Virus record (IMG/VR): IMGVR_UViG_3300005367_000293
Coordinates: 1 to 30,342 of that record
DNA: 30,342 nucleotides
Source of the DNA: a virus
Direction: 5' to 3' (one strand)
Below the pieces are notes generated by a model, which was not told the DNA's origin, made no database searches, and was given only the letters and a program-made list of their open reading frames with translations. Within the stretch, counting starts at the first letter, position 1. The number at the start of each line of letters is the position of its first letter. Both the position numbers and the translations under genes were made by a program. Below, piece by piece: positions 1 to 7,028 of the stretch.

Positions 1-354
1 GATGTGCGCGGCTATCCGTGGCGACCGAGCATCCACATGCCGCGCTGGGCCTCCCGCCTATGGCTCGCCGTCACCGAGGTTCGCGTCCAGCGGTTGCAGG
101 ATTGCAGCGAGGCGGATGCGATGGCGGAGGGAATACAGCGAGACTCCATCCCGGACGGACCAATTCCCGGTGGCAACACATCGTTCGGCTACCCTGGCTA
201 CAGCGGCTTCGATACCGCCATATCAGCCTACACCACCCTCTGGAACAGCCTCCACACCGCCGAGGGCGAACGCTGGCAGGATAATCCGTGGGTCGTGGCA
301 ATCAGCTTTTCCGTCCACCGCGGGAATATCGACGCCGGGAAAAAGGCCAAGTGA
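1..354 (+). CDS. C-terminal part of phage 'morphogenetic' / ASCH-like protein (5' end outside window)
   Basis: The reading frame is open from the first base, so the true start lies upstream; the GTG at 4 is probably internal. The visible ~117 residues carry the motif RPSIHMPRWASR near the start, followed by a strand-rich stretch (VTEVRVQRLQDCSEADAMAEGI) and a Trp-rich end (ALWNSL-like, NPWVVAISF). This is the typical C-terminal signature of a small protein common in temperate phages, usually labelled 'morphogenetic protein' and resembling the ASCH/PUA RNA-binding fold. Its biochemical role is not established. The stop overlaps the GTG start of the next gene by four bases, so the two are translationally coupled. 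Placement with replication genes rather than head genes argues against a true morphogenesis role. Confidence 0.7.
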   Translation, partial: DVRGYPWRPSIHMPRWASRLWLAVTEVRVQRLQDCSEADAMAEGIQRDSIPDGPIPGGNTSFGYPGYSGFDTAISAYTTLWNSLHTAEGERWQDNPWVVAISFSVHRGNIDAGKKAK

Positions 355-1043
355 CCGACGATCGCCTGCGGGGGCTTATCAATGCCGTCCGCGCCTACAA
401 CGAGGAGATCGCGGATGCTGTCGCCGGGCGGCGCGGGGTGTTCGAGCAGGCCAAGGCGATGGGCTACGATCCCAAGACCATGCGCCAGCTGATCCGTCGC
501 ATGGGCATGGCGGCGAGCGACCGCGAGGCGGCCGACGAGCTGCTCGCCCAGTACGAGTGCGCCATGGGCATCGCCGGTGCGGTCGAGCCGCATGCCGACG
601 GCGGTCCGGCCGAGCGCAAGCGCGAGCCGTACACGGCGCCGGCCACCGCCACTACCGAGGAGCAGCTGCGGGCGGTGATCAGCCGCGTGCTCGGGCTGCG
701 GGCCGAACGCAGCGAGCGCGGCCAGGAAATCCGGCTCGAGCTGCGCAAGGCCAAGGTCGCCGGATTCGATCCGCGCAAGATCACCGAGGCCTGCACCTGG
801 CTCGAACGGTGCGACACGCACGGCCGCGACCGCATGCTGGCGATCGAGGAGCTGTTCCAGACCTACCGCGACATCGGCGACGGCCCGCGCGCACCGGTCG
901 CGATCGAGGGCGACAGCAAGCTGGTAGCGATGTTCGCCGGCGATCCGCAGCCGGAAGCGAAGGCGGTGACGCTGAAGCAACGGCAGGTGGGCGACGCGAT
1001 CGCCTTTGCCCAGATCAGCCGGCGCAACAGGGGGATCGTGTGA
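351..1043 (+). CDS. Protein with two tandem GapR-like (DUF2312) domains
   Basis: GTG start at 351 inside the previous stop (GTGA). The 230-residue product has two copies of a helical pattern I recognise as DUF2312/GapR. Copy 1 (residues ~1-75) runs from DDRLRGLINAVRAYNEEI through AKAMGYDPKTMRQLIRR to ELLAQYECAMG. Copy 2 (~102-178) has EEQLRAVISRVLGLRAE, AKVAGFDPRKI and IEELFQTYRDIG. A charged, Pro-rich linker of ~25 residues joins them, and a 50-residue tail follows. GapR of Caulobacter is a small nucleoid protein that clamps overtwisted DNA in front of replication forks and aids topoisomerases. Here the gene runs into the helicase gene with a stop/start overlap, so a role in phage DNA replication is a reasonable inference. 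Copy 2 is more diverged (Cys/Trp-containing central helix). The domain call is fairly firm; the function is inferred. Confidence 0.72.
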   Translation: MTDDRLRGLINAVRAYNEEIADAVAGRRGVFEQAKAMGYDPKTMRQLIRRMGMAASDREAADELLAQYECAMGIAGAVEPHADGGPAERKREPYTAPATATTEEQLRAVISRVLGLRAERSERGQEIRLELRKAKVAGFDPRKITEACTWLERCDTHGRDRMLAIEELFQTYRDIGDGPRAPVAIEGDSKLVAMFAGDPQPEAKAVTLKQRQVGDAIAFAQISRRNRGIV

Positions 1044-2710
1044 GCGACAAGATGATACCGGTTCCGGTGGACGATCCGCTGGAGCTGGCCTGGTTCGAGT
1101 GCAACGACTTCGGCAACGGGCGGCGGCTCGAAGTCCTGGCCAAGGGCCTGCTGAAATGGGTCGACGATCGCTGCTGGCTGGCCTTCGACGGCAAGCGCTG
1201 GTCCGAGCGCGAGGGCGGCTTTCGCGCGCGGGCGATCGCGCACCAGGTGGCGCAGCATATCCACGACGAGGCCTATGCGCTGGCCGAGCTGATCGGCGAC
1301 CCGAAGAACCCGGACGGGCAGAAGCTGCTCGATCGCTATGGCGACTGGTGCACGCCGGCGCGGGCGATGGACCGGCTGACCAGCTTGCATCGCTGGGCGA
1401 TGAAATCGGGCAACGCGGCGCAGACCGCGGCGATGCTGACCCAGGCCAAGGACATGCCGGCGATGCGCGCCTGGTCCGAGGACTTCGATGTCGATCCGCT
1501 GACCTACAACGTCCAGAACGGCACGCTGCGTTTCGTGCAGCGGCAGGACGGGCGATGGGAGTGCCTGTTCCAGGACCATCATGAGCCGGGCGACATGCTG
1601 ATGCAGATCGCGCACTTCGTCTACGATCCGGAAGCGACGTGCCCGCAATGGCTGTCGCGCCTGGAACTGGTGCAGCCCGAGCCCGAGCAGCGGGCGATCT
1701 TCGCGCGCATGTATGGCCAGACTTTGACCGGGCTGACCGACTGCGAGGAGTTCTACGTCCACAAGGGCGCGGGCGGCGACGGCAAGACCAAGACGCACGA
1801 GGTGATCGCGCACGGGCATGGCGACTACTACCGCCACGCCAAGGTGGCGACGTTCCTGAAGGCGGCGTTCCAGAAGGCCGGCAGCGAGCATCGATCGGAC
1901 CTGGTGCGCCTGGCCGGCGACATCCGCATGGTGATCTGCGACGAGCCGCCGCTGCATGCCACCTGGGACGGCGAGACGATCAAGCAGGTGACCGGCGGCG
2001 GCAACGTGACTGCGCGCGGTTCCGGCGAGCGGACCGAGATCACCTTCAAGCCGCGCTGGAAGCTGTTCGTCGAGGTAAACCCGACGCCCAACATGCCGAG
2101 CGACGACAAGGGCTTTCGCCGCCGCTTCCGGCTGACGCGATGGCCGGTCGACCTGTCCAAGACCAAGGACGGGTTCGAGCCGCCGGCGCAGCTGTTCAAG
2201 CGCCTGTCGGCCGAGCTCAGCGGCATCCTCAACTGGATGATCGCCGGCTGCCTGGAATGGCTGCCCGACCGGCGGGTGCCGGTGCCGGCGATCGAGGCGG
2301 ACCAGCTGGCCGACTTCTGGGCTTCGTCGAGCCCGCTGGGAGAATGGCTGGCCGAGCGGTGCGACACGACCGACCGCGAGGCGCGAACCGGATCGAAGAT
2401 CCTGCTGGACGACTTCCGCGCCTGGATGGAGCGCAACGACATCGAGGAGGAGCAGCGCAAGAAGTGGACGGCGACCAAGTTCGGCCGCGACCTGTCGCAG
2501 CGCACCTTCATCGGCAAGAAGGACGGCCGGGGCAACAAGGTGCGCGTCGGCATCAGGCTGCAAGCACAGAACCCGTTTGCGGCGCAGGATATGGGCTCCA
2601 GGCCCGAGAGGGCATCCGAGGCGGCGGCGGAGCCGCCCGCCGCGAATTTGCGCGATCAGGACTGGGCGGGGCCGGCGTTCGGCGACGACGATCCGTTCGG
2701 TGACGACTGA
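1040..2710 (+). CDS. D5/P4-family phage SF3 helicase (primase C-terminal type)
   Basis: GTG start at 1040, overlapping the previous stop, with AGGGGG 6-11 bases upstream; 556 residues. Residues ~15-230 look like the D5_N region. The SF3 helicase core follows: Walker A GAGGDGKT at ~243-250, Walker B RMVICDE at ~296-302, motif C WKLFVEVNPTP at ~340-350 with the sensor Asn, and an arginine-finger candidate RRFRL at ~361. A winged-helix-like tail (~440-515) ends in an acidic DDDPFGDD stretch. Such proteins are hexameric ATP-dependent helicases that unwind a phage or plasmid origin. No primase domain (Toprim or AEP) is visible in this polypeptide, so priming is probably done by another protein. 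The gene ends directly before an array of short inverted and direct repeats. Confidence 0.9.
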   Translation: MSDKMIPVPVDDPLELAWFECNDFGNGRRLEVLAKGLLKWVDDRCWLAFDGKRWSEREGGFRARAIAHQVAQHIHDEAYALAELIGDPKNPDGQKLLDRYGDWCTPARAMDRLTSLHRWAMKSGNAAQTAAMLTQAKDMPAMRAWSEDFDVDPLTYNVQNGTLRFVQRQDGRWECLFQDHHEPGDMLMQIAHFVYDPEATCPQWLSRLELVQPEPEQRAIFARMYGQTLTGLTDCEEFYVHKGAGGDGKTKTHEVIAHGHGDYYRHAKVATFLKAAFQKAGSEHRSDLVRLAGDIRMVICDEPPLHATWDGETIKQVTGGGNVTARGSGERTEITFKPRWKLFVEVNPTPNMPSDDKGFRRRFRLTRWPVDLSKTKDGFEPPAQLFKRLSAELSGILNWMIAGCLEWLPDRRVPVPAIEADQLADFWASSSPLGEWLAERCDTTDREARTGSKILLDDFRAWMERNDIEEEQRKKWTATKFGRDLSQRTFIGKKDGRGNKVRVGIRLQAQNPFAAQDMGSRPERASEAAAEPPAANLRDQDWAGPAFGDDDPFGDD

Positions 2711-2730
2711 GATGGCGAGGCAGGGCACGG

Positions 2731-3021
2731 TACGGACGGACGGTTACGGACAGTTGTGCCCAACCGTCCGTAATTCAGGGGGCGCGGGGGTCGTTCGGGT
2801 AGCGGCGGGCACTGCGGGCAAGGCCGGCGAGCGGGCTACGGACGGTCGCGACGGTGGGTTCGACGGTGGGTGCAGGGGCCTACCGTCCGTAGGCGAAGCG
2901 CCCGGATAGAGCGGGCTTCGCGGGCTGACGGAGGGTTACGGACGGTTGCCCTCCGTCGCATGGCCTACATGCGCGCGTACGCGCATACAGCATCGACCTA
3001 CGCACTCTCTTACCGTCCGTT
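2731..3021. repeat. Array of TACGGACGGT-type repeats in both orientations (candidate origin iterons or operators)
   Basis: This fills most of the 332-base gap between the helicase gene and the next gene. Forward copies lie at 2731-2740 (last base differs), 2745-2754 (one internal change), 2837-2846 and 2937-2946. Reverse copies (ACCGTCCGTA) lie at 2763-2772, 2882-2891 and 3012-3021 (last base differs). They form three inverted pairs with growing spacers. Between the second pair is a separate 11-bp direct repeat CGACGGTGGGT at 2849-2859 and 2861-2871. A 12-bp palindrome GCGCGTACGCGC sits at 2973-2984. Repeats in both orientations next to a replicative helicase suggest an origin or a protein-binding control region. 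No convincing gene lies here. Confidence 0.7.
2744..2773. repeat. Near-perfect 13-bp inverted repeat with 4-base spacer
   Basis: TTACGGACAGTTG (2744-2756) and CAACCGTCCGTAA (2761-2773) match in 12 of 13 positions around the spacer TGCC. It lies 33 bases after the helicase stop and contains two of the TACGGACGGT-type units. It could be a strong protein-binding palindrome or form a hairpin. There is no T-run after it, so an intrinsic terminator is unlikely. Confidence 0.7.
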
Positions 3022-3042
3022 CCTTTGTTCTGGAGAAGTTGG

Positions 3043-3573
3043 ATGGTTGTCAGTCTAAAGAATGTGAGGGTGGGACTACTGGGTCACGTGCAGGCCGTGC
3101 GGCATGCCGAGCCTGTGGAGTTGCCCGAGTGGTGGACCTTTGACCTGGTGCGGGATGCGTTGGTGGAGGTGGCGGACCTGTGGTGGCGCTCACCGGGCGG
3201 CCGCGGTGCCCAGTATGCCAGCGACGGGCCATGGCGGCAGATGTTGCGCGAGGACCGTGCGGGCGATTGGGACGCTCGGGGGGTAGACGGCAGGTCAAGC
3301 GACGTGCCGATCACGCCGCTGCCGCTTAGCAAGCGTGAGGTAGAGTTGCGAGATCGCGTCAGCGAGTGGTTGCAGTTGGTCGACGATCCGGCTGATCGGC
3401 GATTGATCGTCGCTGCCGTGTCGCACCTCGCCAGGGGCAAAGCGAGGGTGCCGTGGCGGCGGATCAAGCACCAGATGGGCGTGCCGTTCGGGGAAGACGG
3501 GCTACGCCGTCGATACGAGCGCGCTCTAGGTGCAATCGCCAAATCGCTCAACGGCGCGGAAAAGCGCAGGTAG
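3043..3573 (+). CDS. DUF6362-like phage protein with C-terminal helix-turn-helix
   Basis: ATG at 3043 preceded by GGAGAA at 3032-3037; 176 residues. The N-terminal half is Trp-rich (LPEWWTFDLVRDALVEVADLWWRSPG, ~28-51) and the C-terminal half has LRDRVSEWLQLVDDPADRRL (~102-121) followed by a probable HTH (VPWRRIKHQMGV... LRRRYERALGAIAKSL, ~136-169). This matches my memory of DUF6362, a family of small phage proteins with a sigma-like or HTH end. It is the last gene before the cos-like region, where lambda-type phages carry late-gene control or lysis functions, so a late transcription regulator is possible but unproven. The repeat array directly upstream may control it. Confidence 0.65.
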   Translation: MVVSLKNVRVGLLGHVQAVRHAEPVELPEWWTFDLVRDALVEVADLWWRSPGGRGAQYASDGPWRQMLREDRAGDWDARGVDGRSSDVPITPLPLSKREVELRDRVSEWLQLVDDPADRRLIVAAVSHLARGKARVPWRRIKHQMGVPFGEDGLRRRYERALGAIAKSLNGAEKRR

Positions 3574-3755
3574 AGAGGGTCAAGGGGTAGAATGTTCCTC
3601 GCCGCGAATATTTCGTGTCCGTCTATCGGCGTGAATGGCCTATCAGAGCGATATGGTCGGGGCGGGCTCATGCGACCCAACGACGAAATCGATGTCTTCG
3701 AACCGATTGCGCTGGACCTGCTCGGCATGCGTTTCGCAGCCCGCCGCCGACAGCG

Positions 3756-3840
3756 CCCGCGGGTCCTTCCCGGGGTCTTCCCGAGTACGGGAGCCGAAGG
3801 CGCGGCAAGTGTGAGAGTACCGGATTTTTCCGGAAGTTCC
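3756..3840 (+). other. Candidate cos site (cosQ/cosN/cosB-like) upstream of terminase
   Basis: GGGTCCT at 3761-3767 is identical to the lambda cosQ core as I remember it, within GCGGGTCCTTCCCGG. TACGGG at 3786-3791 follows at nearly the lambda spacing, and GGGAGCCGAAGGCGC (3789-3803) is where the staggered cut (cosN) would fall. Then TTTTTCCGG at 3825-3833 resembles the TTTTCCGG seen just right of lambda cosN. There is also a short direct repeat, GGGTCCTTCCCG (3761-3772) and GGGTCTTCCCG (3773-3783), and an 8-bp palindrome CCCGCGGG (3756-3763). Location just before a Nu1-like gene is as expected. Exact cut positions cannot be set from sequence alone. Confidence 0.6.
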
Positions 3841-3863
3841 TGTTTTTGTTTGGGTTTCGGTCG

Positions 3864-4451
3864 GTGAGTGACCGGGTTGTCCTAGGAAAGCTGCACGAGC
3901 TGGCCGAGCTTCCGGGCATGCCCTCGGAGCCCGTGCTGCGGCGGCTTATCAGGGACAACATGGATTTTCCCGTCGTGTCGACCGGCACAAACGGGCGAGC
4001 GTACGAAATCGACATCGCCGCCGCCGTCCTCTGGGTTCGTAACCACGAAGAGGCCAAGCGGCAGGCCGAGCGTGATCGCGGCGAAGAGTTGCGGCAGCTC
4101 TCAATGGACCTGCTGGGTCCTGACGCTGCCAGCAACGTCGCCCAGGCTGGCCTATCGCCGGCCGAGCGCAAGGCGCTGCTCGAGGAAGAGCTGATCGCCA
4201 CGAAGCTGGCCGAACGGCGCGGCGAGCTGGTGCGAAAGGAGTCGGTGGAGGCTGCGTTCACAGCGGTGTTCGATCTGTTGGGCCAGCAGCGCCGCGGGCT
4301 TGCCGCGCGCCTAGCGAAGCGCAGCGATCTGTCGCGCAAGCAGCAGACGCTGATCGAGGAGTTGCTGGACCGGGATCTCGACGAGCTCGCGGCCAAGTTC
4401 GAGGAAATGGGACGCGGTGGTGGAATGCCAGACGGTGATCCCGCCCTTTGA
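3864..4451 (+). CDS. terS: Phage terminase small subunit (Nu1/DUF1441-like)
   Basis: GTG start at 3864, chosen because coding sense begins there and the cos-like region ends before it; 195 residues. Residues ~1-65 form a winged-helix-like DNA-binding head (VLGKLHELAELPGMPSEPVLRRLI ... GRAYEIDIAAAVLWVRN), the layout of lambda gpNu1. The rest is charged alpha-helix/coiled coil (RKALLEEELIATKLAERRGELVRKESVEAAFTAVF ...), as in small terminases that oligomerise and contact the large subunit. It would recognise cosB next door and load the large subunit on the genome. The 3' end overlaps the large-terminase gene by 35 bases. Confidence 0.82.
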   Translation: MSDRVVLGKLHELAELPGMPSEPVLRRLIRDNMDFPVVSTGTNGRAYEIDIAAAVLWVRNHEEAKRQAERDRGEELRQLSMDLLGPDAASNVAQAGLSPAERKALLEEELIATKLAERRGELVRKESVEAAFTAVFDLLGQQRRGLAARLAKRSDLSRKQQTLIEELLDRDLDELAAKFEEMGRGGGMPDGDPAL

Positions 4452-6489
4452 AACGGGGCTGCAGGTCGTCGGCCGTATGGCCTACCGGGTTCGACCCAAG
4501 GAAAAGCTGAGCGTCTCGCAATGGGCCGGCCGGCACATCCGGCACTACGATCCCAGTGCGTTGCCGTTCCTGGCCGAGATCATGGACGCGTGTTCGGATC
4601 CCGAAACCTGTGAGGTGGGCGACATGGGCCCGGCGCAGGGTGGCAAGTCGATGGTTGGAGAAGCCTTCATCGGGTGGTCCATTCACCAGGACCCTGCGCC
4701 GTTTCTCATGGGGCAGCCTGACAAGGCGGCCGCCGAAGCGTTCATCAAGTTGCGCGTCAACACGCTGCTGGCAACCATCCCGGCGCTGCGAGCCGAGCTG
4801 GCGCCCAGCGCCAGTGCGGACAACATGCACCTGAAGTTGTTCCGGGGCATGTATCTGGGCGCGGCCTGGCCGGTGAAGAGTCAGTTTCGCCAGCGGCCGT
4901 ACTGCCGGGGTTGGCTCGACGACTTCGACGCCTTTCCCGACGATATCGAGGGGGAAGGCGACGCGGTCGGTTTGCTTGAGGGGCGCATGACGACCTTCAA
5001 GGGGCGAGACACCAAGCTGGTATCATCGTCACCGGCAAAGGAAGGCGGCGGCATCGAAGCCTTCATCGAGGGCGGGACGGATGAAAGGCTGCGGCCGGTC
5101 TGTCCGGGTTGCGGAACGCGAGTCGAGTTCGACTTGATCCGCGATCTGAAGTTTGACGACGAGGGCGATGCCGAGATGGCCGCGCAGACCGCGCATGTCG
5201 TCTGCCCGGCTCATGGCTGCGTACTCGAACCAGAAACGCGGCACGTGCTGCTGGAGAGCCTGGATTTGCTCCCGAACCGGGGCTTCGTGGCGAAGCGACC
5301 GGAAGCTGGCAGGTATCGGCGGACGTTCAGGCGCGACGGCCTGTTGTCGTTCACGCCCTGGGCGGACCTTGCCCGCCAATGGCGTGCGGCGCAGATCGCC
5401 TGGGCCGATCGTCAGGATGAAGGACCGCTTCGTGTGTTCTACAACACGAAAGCGGGGAAGAACTACCGCTCGATCCTTTCAGGTGAAAAGCCGGTCGAGC
5501 CCGATACGCTTCGAGACCGTCGTCGGCCGGGGTGGTTGCTGGGAACGGTGCCACGTGGACCGAAGGTGCTCAATCTTGTGGTCGACGTGCAGCGTGACCG
5601 CTTCGAGTGTGCGGTGATCGGTACGGCGGCAGGGCGCGAGACCTGGCTGGTCGATCGTTTTGCGATCCATGTGCTGGATGACGGGCTGACCGGTGTCATG
5701 CCGTTCGTGCACAAGGAGCACTGGAAAGTGCTGCTCGGCCTGTTCGACCGTCTGTATCCGCTCGTCGAAAACGGGGTGACGGTGGGCCACGCGCCGGTGT
5801 TGTCGGTAACGGTGGACACCGGCGGCTCGGACAAGGCGGGCGACCAGGCGACGGAAGGCGCGAAGTACTTCTGGCAGGCCGCACGGGCTCTCGGTGTGCC
5901 CGCGACGCGGATCACGCTCGTGAAGGGTGGATCGAACGTCAAGGCGGCGTTGATGGCTCCCGGCCAGTTCGCCGACCAGAAAACACGGGGGGGCGGGAAG
6001 CGCAGCTCCGCGCGGCTGTGGATACCCAACCCGCACAAGATCAAGAACGTGATCGACGCCCGGTTGCGTCGAGAAAGGCCGGGGCCGGGCTATGTGCACC
6101 TGCCCGAGAACCTGAGCGACGAGTACATCGACGAGCTGGCCGCCGAGGAAATGGTGGATGGCAAGTGGAGCAAGCGCCGGGCCCGCAACGAGACGTGGGA
6201 TCTGCTGGTTTATGCCGAGGCCGCGATCCTCAAGCCGCCCTTCGCGCAGAGCCGCTCGGACATGCGATGGATCCCGCGCGGTTTCAGCGTTCAGTGGCCC
6301 GCCCGGTCGGAGTTGGTGCAGGCGATTTCAGGTCAGCCTGGATTGCCAGGGGTCGTGGCGGCCGTGGATGCGCCTACGGTTGAAACGGCGCCTGCGTCCC
6401 TACCGACTGCAAAGCCGCCCCATGTGCGCCAGAAGGCGGCAAGGAAACAGTGGATCAAGACGCCCGGCCCATGGCTTGGGCGACGGTAG
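4417..6489 (+). CDS. terL: Phage terminase large subunit, GpA family (ATPase-nuclease)
   Basis: Start at tandem GTGs at 4417, inside the small-subunit gene; 690 residues against 641 for lambda gpA. Walker A-like GPAQGGKS at ~71-78, Walker B-type WLDDFDAFPDD at ~166-176, and an SSSP coupling motif at ~203-206 build the packaging ATPase. A zinc-ribbon-like CPGC (229-232) with a partner C..HGC (263-268) follows. The nuclease half has LVVDVQ (D390) and VTVDTGG (D467), the acidic residues expected of the RNase H-like cos cutter, then a basic tail. It docks on the portal, cuts cos and pumps DNA into the prohead. The adjoining small subunit, cos-like site and portal support the call. Confidence 0.95.
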   Translation: MVECQTVIPPFETGLQVVGRMAYRVRPKEKLSVSQWAGRHIRHYDPSALPFLAEIMDACSDPETCEVGDMGPAQGGKSMVGEAFIGWSIHQDPAPFLMGQPDKAAAEAFIKLRVNTLLATIPALRAELAPSASADNMHLKLFRGMYLGAAWPVKSQFRQRPYCRGWLDDFDAFPDDIEGEGDAVGLLEGRMTTFKGRDTKLVSSSPAKEGGGIEAFIEGGTDERLRPVCPGCGTRVEFDLIRDLKFDDEGDAEMAAQTAHVVCPAHGCVLEPETRHVLLESLDLLPNRGFVAKRPEAGRYRRTFRRDGLLSFTPWADLARQWRAAQIAWADRQDEGPLRVFYNTKAGKNYRSILSGEKPVEPDTLRDRRRPGWLLGTVPRGPKVLNLVVDVQRDRFECAVIGTAAGRETWLVDRFAIHVLDDGLTGVMPFVHKEHWKVLLGLFDRLYPLVENGVTVGHAPVLSVTVDTGGSDKAGDQATEGAKYFWQAARALGVPATRITLVKGGSNVKAALMAPGQFADQKTRGGGKRSSARLWIPNPHKIKNVIDARLRRERPGPGYVHLPENLSDEYIDELAAEEMVDGKWSKRRARNETWDLLVYAEAAILKPPFAQSRSDMRWIPRGFSVQWPARSELVQAISGQPGLPGVVAAVDAPTVETAPASLPTAKPPHVRQKAARKQWIKTPGPWLGRR

Positions 6490-6503
6490 ACAGGAGAAGT
6501 CTG

Positions 6504-6788
6504 ATGGAAATGTATGTCTGCAGCGCATCCGACGCGCGCACTGCGAACAACGCTGTTCGTCACACCTACCGCGTGCTTTCCGATGTCGAAAAGGCACAGA
6601 TGGTGGCGATCAAGGACAAGGGCGCCGAGTTCTTGCAGCTCATCGAAAACCTGCGCTCGCCGCCCGAACCGGCAGGCAAGGTCAATGGAATCGAAGTGGC
6701 ACTCGGCACGTTTGATCGCGAGCTGAGCATCGCGACCGAGAAAGTCGAAGAGGCGGTCATGTGGGCCGTCAAGCATATCACTTCGTAA
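6504..6788 (+). CDS. Acb2/Tad1-like small protein (candidate cyclic-nucleotide sponge, anti-CBASS/anti-Thoeris)
   Basis: ATG at 6504 with GGAGAAG at 6492-6498; 94 residues. The layout matches the Acb2/Tad1 hairpin domain as I know it: HTYRVLSDVEKAQMVAIKDKGAEF (~20-43) as the first helix with the tyrosine-arginine turn, and RELSIATEKVEEAVMWAVKHITS (~72-94) as the closing helix. A ~20-residue loop (RSPPEPAGKVNGIEVALGTF) separates them. Known Acb2 and Tad1 proteins bind immune signals made by CBASS or Thoeris enzymes and so block host defence. The gene lies between the large terminase and the gpW-like gene, a place where phages often carry small accessory genes. The family call is fairly good; which nucleotide it binds cannot be told, and a structural role is not excluded. 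Confidence 0.72.
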   Translation: MEMYVCSASDARTANNAVRHTYRVLSDVEKAQMVAIKDKGAEFLQLIENLRSPPEPAGKVNGIEVALGTFDRELSIATEKVEEAVMWAVKHITS

Positions 6789-6806
6789 CTCAACCGGAGA
6801 ACCCAA

Positions 6807-7025
6807 GTGGCATTTTCCCGCACGGATCTCGACGCTTTGGACGTCCAGATCCAGAAAGGCATCAAGAAGGTCACGTTTGCCGACGGGCGAAGTCGCGAGT
6901 TCCAATCCGTCAGCGAAATGATGGAGCTGCGCCGCGAGATGAAGTCCGAAATCACGGCCGCCGAAACGCAGGTGAACCCACGTACGCGGACCAGCCTGGG
7001 CCGCATGCGGCGCCGGGGCTGCTGA
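6807..7025 (+). CDS. gpW-like head-tail joining protein
   Basis: GTG at 6807 with GGAGA at 6795-6799; 72 residues, close to lambda gpW (68). The order is a first helix (TDLDALDVQIQKGI), a beta-hairpin-like KVTFADGRSREFQS, and a second helix (VSEMMELRREMKSEI), then a basic tail rich in Arg. That is the alpha-beta-beta-alpha pattern of gpW, which plugs the portal after DNA packaging and prepares the head for tail attachment. It sits directly before the portal gene, as in lambda. Confidence 0.82.
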   Translation: MAFSRTDLDALDVQIQKGIKKVTFADGRSREFQSVSEMMELRREMKSEITAAETQVNPRTRTSLGRMRRRGC

Positions 7026-7028
7026 TTC

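Noticed and set aside
863-2728. 621-codon open frame on the minus strand opposite the helicase gene
   Set aside because: High G+C keeps antisense frames open; the + strand has clear helicase motifs and no known domain is seen on the other strand.
2712-2909. 65-codon frame after the helicase stop
   Set aside because: It is built mainly from the TACGGACGGT repeats and Gly/Arg codons; inverted repeats argue for a non-coding control region.
3820-3833. CCGGATTTTTCCGG as a transcription terminator
   Set aside because: Stem of only five pairs; better explained as part of the cos-like region.
3592-3867. 91-codon frame between the DUF6362-like gene and small terminase, with a fair ribosome site
   Set aside because: It runs right across the cos-like region, and its second half has no coding character; a shorter product from 3670 cannot be excluded but is not supported.
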